Assembly (NCBI GenBank): GCA_029204225.1 | Contig: CM055108.1 | Coordinates: 8,244,601-8,308,600, forward strand | Length of the DNA stretch: 64,000 nucleotides | Source of the DNA: Diphasiastrum complanatum | Taxonomy: Eukaryota > Streptophyta > Lycopodiopsida > Lycopodiales > Lycopodiaceae | Direction of reading: 5' to 3' | Part shown: positions 60,601 through 64,000 of the stretch, in pieces | Position numbering within the stretch: the stretch's first letter is position 1 | Layout: every line of letters starts with the position of its first letter | Made by a program: the position numbers and the translations under genes | The notes under the pieces: model-generated | The model's database searches: none | What the model saw: only the letters and a program-made list of their open reading frames with translations | Told to the model about the DNA's origin: nothing

Positions 60601-62764
60601 ATAAAGATATCATAGCATATATTAAGAAATGTGATCCTTGTCAGAGAATTGGAAAACCTACAAAGAGTATGCATTGGCTGCTTGGACCCATTAAACTTGT
60701 CACTCGACACACCAAGCGAAGATACATCTTGGTAGCAACTGATAATACGGCAAAGATGGTTGAAGTTGAGGCGACTCGAAAGAACAATGCTAAGACAATC
60801 TGAATTCTTGTTTCAGAATATTGATACACGTTATGGATATGCACACGAATCGGTCAGTGACAGAGGGATGCACTTTCTAAACAAAACAATTCAACTTCTA
60901 ACAAAGCATTTTATGATAAGCATAGAAAGGCAACATCTTATAACCCAAAAGCAAATGGTCTAACGGACGAAGCTAAAGGAATACTTTGCAGGATTCTGAT
61001 CAAGATCACTGTAGCACATTCGTCAGAAGTTACCTTCTGTTCTATGGGCCTACCGAAACACTGAAAAGATCACGAAAAGGAAGACTCCATTATATCTTGT
61101 TTATGGAATGTACATGATTCTACGGGTTGAATTCGAAGTCCCTAGCTAGCGAATCGAAGTTACGAAGCGATTGTCATTGAATGATAACCTGCAACAACGT
61201 CTTCGAATCATTGATAAATTGGAGGAAGATCATGAAGAAGCAATGAAGGAAACTAAAGTCCTACAATCAAACCAGAAGAAGCAGTATGATGATTCCTTGA
61301 AAGAGGTTGTTACGAAGTTAGGAGATTATGCATTATTATATGATACTTGACATATGAAATTTGAAAATTACATACACGCTGGATGGGAACATACAAAGTA
61401 ATCGAGATATTCGACAATGGATCCTTAGAGGCCGAGGCAATTGCCTCAGAAATTGAAGTGGATGAAAGGGGCCGTTGAGGACGTCGATCAAGACCCTTAG
61501 GAAGAAGATGCATCAACCTCAGAAGAAGAAGAACCTTCATGGGTCAAAAATCTTTCAAATTCAACGAAAGATATGATTTTGTATATAGTGGAATCTGATC
61601 TAGATTTATTGTCTACCAAATAGAAAGTTATTGAGATCTAGCAACGGCCTTTTGGCTGGCAAATCAAAAGAGACAAATAGACATACAAAGACAAAAGCGA
61701 AGACTATCTGTGGGCACATGCATGTGGTGTGAGTCAATTAGATGAGTTACATATTTTGATTGGGTGCCAATTGAAATTGAAGCACTCCCAAATAAAAAAG
61801 TGCGCATGCTAACATTTATATAACATGTACTAAGAACAACAGCATGTACTAGTACTCATACTCCACGTAAATATGCCACACTTACAGATGACAAGGCTTC
61901 AATCGCCAAATTTCTAAGAGTAGTTCTAGCATGACAAGGCATAACACATGGGATTAGGTAGAGGGTAAACATTCCAATGTGCTCCCCAAATATCATAGCG
62001 CAACAATATGCGTACGGACACTCGACTGTATGCATTGCCCATCCATTTACCAATGCATGTGTACGGAGATTAAATCCATGATTCAAAACAAAAATCAGAA
62101 AATTTATACGGAAAGACTACTAATGACTCATAGCCACAAATCTGAACCGGGGAGCAGGAATGGGACCCCTGACCTAGTTAAAACTTGTCATATTTGCTAC
62201 AACACTTTTCCAACGCTAGATGCTTGAAACATGAATTAGTACTAAATGTTTGCTACATGGTTCTCCAATATTTTTAGGCAAAGTATATTTTTCGGCTTAC
62301 ATCTCTTGCCATGAAAGAGCATACTAGTTCACTCTGCTCCTGGCACTTGCATCTACAGCTAGTTGCAATTTCTCTTTGTATTTGTCTATTAATACTTATG
62401 CTCAATGTCTAAATGTGAATTCGTCTCTTCCTCCAAAGAAAGACTAGATCCATAAAAACTTTACTAGCAGCTCGCATTTGGGTTGCAAAGCTAGAATCGA
62501 AACAAATTCTCGAAGTACTCAGTTGAAGTGACAAATCACCCACCTCCACTTTCCTCGAGAAAGCTTCCATTCCATGACCTTTGTGAGCTCATCGCGGGTA
62601 ATATAAGGAAGTGGCTGGCGCTCTTGCATCAGCCTTGGCAGCTCCTGGCGGTAGAATTGGTCGAGAACTGTAAGCTTGGGGTTGCCCAAAGCCTCAAGAC
62701 GCTGGGTGTAGGCACAAAGATGTTGTTGCCATTGTTTTGGGTCAATGCAGCTAAAATCCAACAT
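44590..62764 (-). CDS. Plant helix-hairpin-helix (HhH-GPD-like) protein, 4-exon gene with giant introns
   Basis: Assembled from exons 62764-62544, 52789-52594, 48817-48731 and 44832-44590: 747 bp, 248 residues plus TAG. All introns are GT-AG and the phases (2,0,0) match. It resembles a small conserved plant protein of unknown function. Residues 1-74 are helical with the WKLSRGKWRPRLL junction. Residues 110-139 form a helix-hairpin-helix (LKGVGPATASAVLALYAP) followed by APFMSDE. Residues 140-168 contain DYSLKHYLDFAEKL. The C-terminal tail is Lys/Arg/Ser-rich (KNKRTKATRLK) and could be a nuclear-localisation signal. By analogy with HhH-GPD glycosylases, Asp138 is placed like the catalytic aspartate, while the lysine of bifunctional enzymes is replaced by Ala119. 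Inferred: DNA-binding, perhaps base-repair related; activity is unproven. Introns are 9.75, 3.78 and 3.90 kb. Confidence 0.88.
44833..46011. other. Intron 3 of HhH gene, 3' part
   Basis: AT-rich intronic DNA with no further exon or repeat boundary recognised up to element B. Confidence 0.6.
46012..46662. mobile_element. Palindrome-ended element B (intron 3 of HhH gene)
   Basis: Ends GTTGCAG...CTGCAAC. The left array is built on CCGGAACGCGATCCGGG and the right array on GCGATCCGGATCGC, GGATCGCACGATCC and GCGGATCGCGATCCGC. T and A homopolymers lie just inside each array (46072-46087; 46528-46540 and 46567-46585). The core shares with element D the segment GTGTTTTC...GAGTTG-AAGGCCAA...GAAGAGGCCTTACC and a C-rich tail. 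No unambiguous target duplication was found. Confidence 0.7.
46855..46910 (+). repeat. 28-bp tandem repeat, 2 copies
   Basis: CTTGAAGATTCAACAATATG followed by AC(T/A)GTGA(T/C), at 46855 and 46883. Confidence 0.85.
46911..47736. other. Intron 3 of HhH gene, middle
   Basis: No supported feature between the small tandem repeat and element C. Confidence 0.55.
47745..48565. mobile_element. Palindrome-ended hAT-like element C, 821 bp
   Basis: Flanked by a perfect 8-bp duplication GTACAATC (47737-47744 and 48566-48573). Inverted ends are CTTAG-AA-GCCCGTTCCG and CTTAG-TT-GCCCGTTCCG. Both ends consist of nested CGTTCC/GGAACG palindromes (GTTCCGGAAC, GGAACGCGTTCC). A/T homopolymers lie inside each array (47850-47859; 48498-48512). 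The core has two internal blocks repeated in swapped order (47862-47887 with 48313-48337; 47894-47926 with 48263-48295). An 8-bp duplication and short inverted ends are the hallmark of hAT elements. No transposase is present. Confidence 0.8.
48731..48817 (-). CDS. HhH protein exon 3
   Basis: An 87-bp phase-0 exon from acceptor GGACAG (48818) to donor GTACAT (48730). It encodes 29 residues including VKDYSLKHYLDFAEKLQSK, which matches the segment following SDE in plant relatives. It is too short to stand out as an open frame and lies 166 bp from element C. Confidence 0.88.
48818..52593. other. Intron 2 of HhH gene
   Basis: 3.8 kb of AT-rich intronic DNA. Only its 5' end (51590-52356) has recognisable gypsy remains; 48820-51590 holds short chance frames only. 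Confidence 0.65.
51600..52356 (-). pseudogene. Gypsy integrase C-terminus and chromodomain
   Basis: Minus-strand integrase tail LLDFAYNHKRHESIGLS (52356-52159) is followed by a GDWVCLLVPSKSKVLH-like segment and HLVFHVSELK (about 52080-51880). Further on comes EYLVAWKGHPVSDATTTWE (about 51770-51700), a chromodomain. This marks a chromovirus-type Ty3/gypsy element. Frames are interrupted and no polypurine tract or LTR adjoins. Confidence 0.82.
52594..52789 (-). CDS. HhH protein exon 2 (helix-hairpin-helix)
   Basis: Acceptor TTGACAG (52790) to donor GTACAG (52593), 196 bp. It completes the Arg codon of exon 1 and gives PRLLDFVKSLAEEEV, then HLSSLKGVGPATASAVL and APFMSDE. The GVGPATA hairpin is the signature of the gene. 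Confidence 0.92.
52985..53372 (+). pseudogene. Gypsy pol tail with chromodomain and polypurine tract
   Basis: Fragments read LLNFYKRLIPYF (an RT/RNase H connection motif), NRILDTRTKQLRN and EVIEHLVHWKGHCNDEDSWE (chromodomain, about 53243-53305). TAAGGGGGGAAGA (53361-53373) is the polypurine tract. An internal deletion joins RT-end and integrase-end sequence. Confidence 0.8.
53375..53910 (+). repeat. Gypsy 3' LTR (right end approximate)
   Basis: Begins TGTCATGGCCC immediately after the polypurine tract. The right end is not defined, as no matching 5' LTR occurs in the window. Confidence 0.6.
53911..54606. other. Intron 1 of HhH gene, with (CA)n run
   Basis: AT-rich; a CA microsatellite lies at 54136-54172. 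Confidence 0.6.
54136..54172. repeat. (CA)n microsatellite
   Basis: Near-perfect CA run of about 37 bp. Confidence 0.95.
54615..55382. mobile_element. Palindrome-ended hAT-like element D, 768 bp
   Basis: Flanked by a perfect 8-bp duplication CCCTTAAC (54607-54614 and 55383-55390). Inverted ends are CATAG(A/T)TGCAC. Left and right arrays are built on GCGTTTCTGAAA, GCGTTTCTCAGAAACGCG and CCCAGAAACGCGATT. An (AT)n run (54690-54713) and A/T homopolymers (55269-55300) lie inside the arrays. The core shares with element B the GTGTTTTC-GAGTTG-AAGGCCAA segment and a C-rich region, here amplified as GGGGGGCTA/CCCCCGTTTC repeats (54995-55121). No coding capacity. Confidence 0.8.
55391..56280. other. 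Intron 1 of HhH gene, unassigned
   Basis: No supported feature; possibly leader sequence of the gypsy gag remnant that follows. Confidence 0.45.
56288..57400 (+). pseudogene. Gypsy gag remnant
   Basis: From 56678 it reads ELDPHYAHDLHDKIQLTTY, SDGNLLKNWFATLETYF, LAALHLDGCTATWWH and LWATFCRQLHHAIFNP, the retrotransposon gag pattern of Ty3/gypsy. It is broken by stops where relatives have Trp or Gln (about 56799, 56817, 56899, 56962, 56971). A 30-bp Ser-rich tandem repeat (56551-56637) precedes it. Downstream sequence (57106-57400) is Leu/Pro-rich and frameshifted. Confidence 0.75.
56551..56637 (+). repeat. 30/31-bp tandem repeat, 3 copies
   Basis: Units AGCTTCTTCATCTACTTCTT plus TCCCTTTTGGC at 56551, 56582 and 56612, within the N-terminal part of the gypsy gag remnant. 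Confidence 0.88.
57563..57617. repeat. (CT)n microsatellite
   Basis: Perfect CT run of about 55 bp. Confidence 0.95.
57620..58436. other. Intron 1 of HhH gene, unassigned
   Basis: Short open frames only; no domain. Confidence 0.5.
58437..58911 (+). repeat. Gypsy 5' LTR (475 bp)
   Basis: Begins TGTTAGAGTC, ends CTTGTGACA, and is followed after two or three bases by the PBS. It is more GC-rich than its flanks. No matching 3' LTR is seen in the window. Confidence 0.65.
58914..58926 (+). other. Gypsy primer-binding site
   Basis: TGGTATCATAGCC, one change from the initiator tRNA-Met complement, just after the LTR end. Confidence 0.7.
58927..59570 (+). other. Gypsy leader, no gag
   Basis: Non-coding leader-like sequence; no gag domain is readable before pol-type sequence starts. 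Confidence 0.5.
59571..61540 (+). pseudogene. Gypsy pol remnant (RT end, RNase H, integrase)
   Basis: Pieces read YYRQFIKDYAFLASPLTQLLKK (the RT-RNase H connection), MTYSATKREALGLIYKMKNF and, one frame on, DLKYLVNKGDLSGRIARW (RNase H). Then come GGHYALQNIVTKKLNAKY-stop-WPTMYKDIIAYIKKCDPCQ (integrase HHCC zinc finger), the core ILVATDNTAKMVEVEA and VSDRGMHFLNKTIQLL, and the C-terminal WAYRNTEKITKRKTPLYLVYG. Stops and frameshifts are frequent. The RT catalytic part is missing. Confidence 0.82.
61541..62543. other. Intron 1 of HhH gene, 5' part
   Basis: No supported feature apart from the donor of exon 1 at 62543. Confidence 0.6.
62544..62764 (-). CDS. HhH protein exon 1
   Basis: ATG at 62764 starts MLDFSCIDPKQWQQHLCAYT and the exon runs to SRGKWR with a split Arg codon (AG|GTGGGT, donor at 62543). 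The frame stays open for about a dozen codons upstream with no other ATG and is preceded by a TGA, so this ATG is the natural start. A CAG just upstream could be an acceptor if an extra 5' exon exists. Confidence 0.88.
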
Positions 62765-62986
62765 ATTTCCTTCTTCTTTTATTACCAAAGCTTGTCCTCC
62801 CTGCTGCTCTGCTCACCTGCTACCCGATGTCTTTCTCCAAAGCAGCCCCTCTCCCTTTCGAAGATATAGTACAAGATGAAAGGAAGTTGAAGAAAACTAC
62901 AAACCCATATGCACAAATGTTACTCATAGACCTTTCTTTCTTATAGTTTTCAAAACATATTGACTTGTTAGCTTTGTTGCCATAAC

Positions 62987-63053
62987 AATAAGCTATTGTC
63001 ACTATATCGCTAAAAGGTTAAATAAGCTATTGTCACTGTATCGCTAAAAGGTG
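62987..63053 (+). repeat. 34-bp tandem repeat, 2 copies
   Basis: AATAAGCTATTGTCACT(A/G)TATCGCTAAAAGGT at 62987 and 63021, about 220-290 bp upstream of the HhH gene ATG. Confidence 0.9.
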
Positions 63054-63136
63054 AGATGTCACTCTTAGGTGAGTTTAAAAGCATCAAAAAGAGTTTTTGT
63101 TATAATTTCATTCCTTTAAAAATGCAATATTCTTAT

Positions 63137-63205
63137 ACATCTTTCTAAGTTAATGAAAGGTCTTGCTGATCCTTGAACATCTTTCTAAGTTAATGAAAGG
63201 TCTCT
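63137..63205 (+). repeat. 40-bp repeat, 2 copies
   Basis: ACATCTTTCTAAGTTAATGA with AAGGTCT at 63137 and 63177, about 370-440 bp upstream of the HhH gene ATG. Confidence 0.9.
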
Positions 63206-64000
63206 ATGATTCTACTTTCTATTGTAGGTTGTCTAATGATAGATATGATGCAGTAATGATTATATCGTCATCCTTACTAGCATTCTACGAGCACTGCATA
63301 ATTTACAAAAGGTTATTTCCGTACTTCTACTAGAAGAAATTAGAAGAAAAACCTTTGACATGACTATCAAAGAAAAACTTATTTCTTTATTCTCCAAGTA
63401 AAAACAACAATAAAAAAACAAGAAAAATAATCTTGATCCTATAAGCTCTCCAAATAAACCAATAGTCTAATGCATAATCAAGACATGGAAAAAAACCAAA
63501 CTGTAACAATGACATTGAAGATTGTAGGATAAGGATTCACAAAGAAACAACAAAAACAATATTGTTGAAATTCGAGACAATCAAGAATATGAAAAACCTC
63601 AAAGGCTCTTCATGGTAGATTCAACAAAATTACTTAACACACATTGCTGGTACTAAGAGTGTAGGATTGTTGTTTGAATTCACAAATGAAATGAGGGGAG
63701 GGAATGAGGGTGTGGAAGACATGAAGATGGAGCATATGACATTCCTCATCATACTAGGTACTGTAATGAAATTTGTGTTTTGACTTAGATTTATGGCTTA
63801 TAGAAGATATGGAGAGGGATGCAATTACGATGAGAGCGGTGATGAGAAATCTATCTCATGTGTCCAGAGAAGCATCACATGGCAAGCAACAACAAAAGTG
63901 ATTTATGGCAAAGAAATATTTGTAATGTACATAAGGTGTAACATGGGGCATGTGAGCACACAGTCCAAATAGGACATGAGGGGAGAATGATAAGATGTTT

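Larger units (their letters stand above)
62765..64000. other. Upstream flank of HhH gene
   Basis: AT-rich, presumably holding the 5' UTR and promoter. Two short direct-repeat pairs lie at 62987-63053 (34-bp period) and 63137-63205 (40-bp period). No other gene is seen. Confidence 0.55.

Noticed and set aside
1-64000. tRNA, rRNA or organelle-derived insertions
   Set aside because: No cloverleaf with A and B boxes and no conserved rRNA or plastid gene segments were recognised by eye; a tRNAscan or organelle alignment was not possible.

Overview
The window is nuclear DNA from a land plant with a large, repeat-rich, AT-rich genome (fern or gymnosperm scale). The evidence is two plant genes split by multi-kilobase introns, degraded Ty1/copia and Ty3/gypsy retrotransposons in both orientations, many GA/CT microsatellites, and no prokaryotic or organellar gene organisation. 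The exact taxon cannot be fixed from the sequence.

Two genes can be assembled exon by exon, both on the minus strand. Gene 1 (33078 down to 19315, 7 exons, 714 codons plus stop) encodes a TMEM209-like protein with a cytochrome b561 N-terminal-type domain, predicted to sit in the ER or nuclear envelope. It has a 41-bp micro-exon, and its introns hold a copia fragment and one palindrome-ended element. Gene 2 (62764 down to 44590, 4 exons, 248 codons plus stop) encodes a small plant helix-hairpin-helix protein resembling HhH-GPD DNA glycosylases. Its introns are about 9.8, 3.8 and 3.9 kb and are full of gypsy debris and palindrome-ended elements. All splice junctions used are GT-AG, and phases match at every junction of both models.

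Layout. 1-19 kb: intergenic, with LTR pieces, copia gag and RT remnants, microsatellites and tandem duplications. 19.3-33.1 kb: gene 1. 33-44.6 kb: intergenic, with a nearly full-length but nonsense-riddled plus-strand copia element (about 35.7-40.7 kb) whose 3' LTR abuts, tail to tail, the 3' LTR of a minus-strand copia remnant (40.7-42.5 kb). 44.6-62.8 kb: gene 2, with gypsy gag, pol, chromodomain and LTR fragments in its introns. 62.8-64 kb: upstream flank of gene 2, with short direct repeats.

The most unusual content is a set of four compact non-coding elements (about 19.8, 46.0, 47.7 and 54.6 kb), all inside introns. Each begins and ends with an array of short palindromes of its own type (built on TTCCTAGGAA, GATCCGGATC, GTTCCGGAAC or GTTTCTGAGAAAC), and three of the four have A/T homopolymers just inside the arrays. 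Two have perfect 8-bp target-site duplications (GTACAATC and CCCTTAAC) and short inverted ends, as expected for non-autonomous hAT-type DNA transposons. Two share a GC-rich core. No element encodes a transposase.
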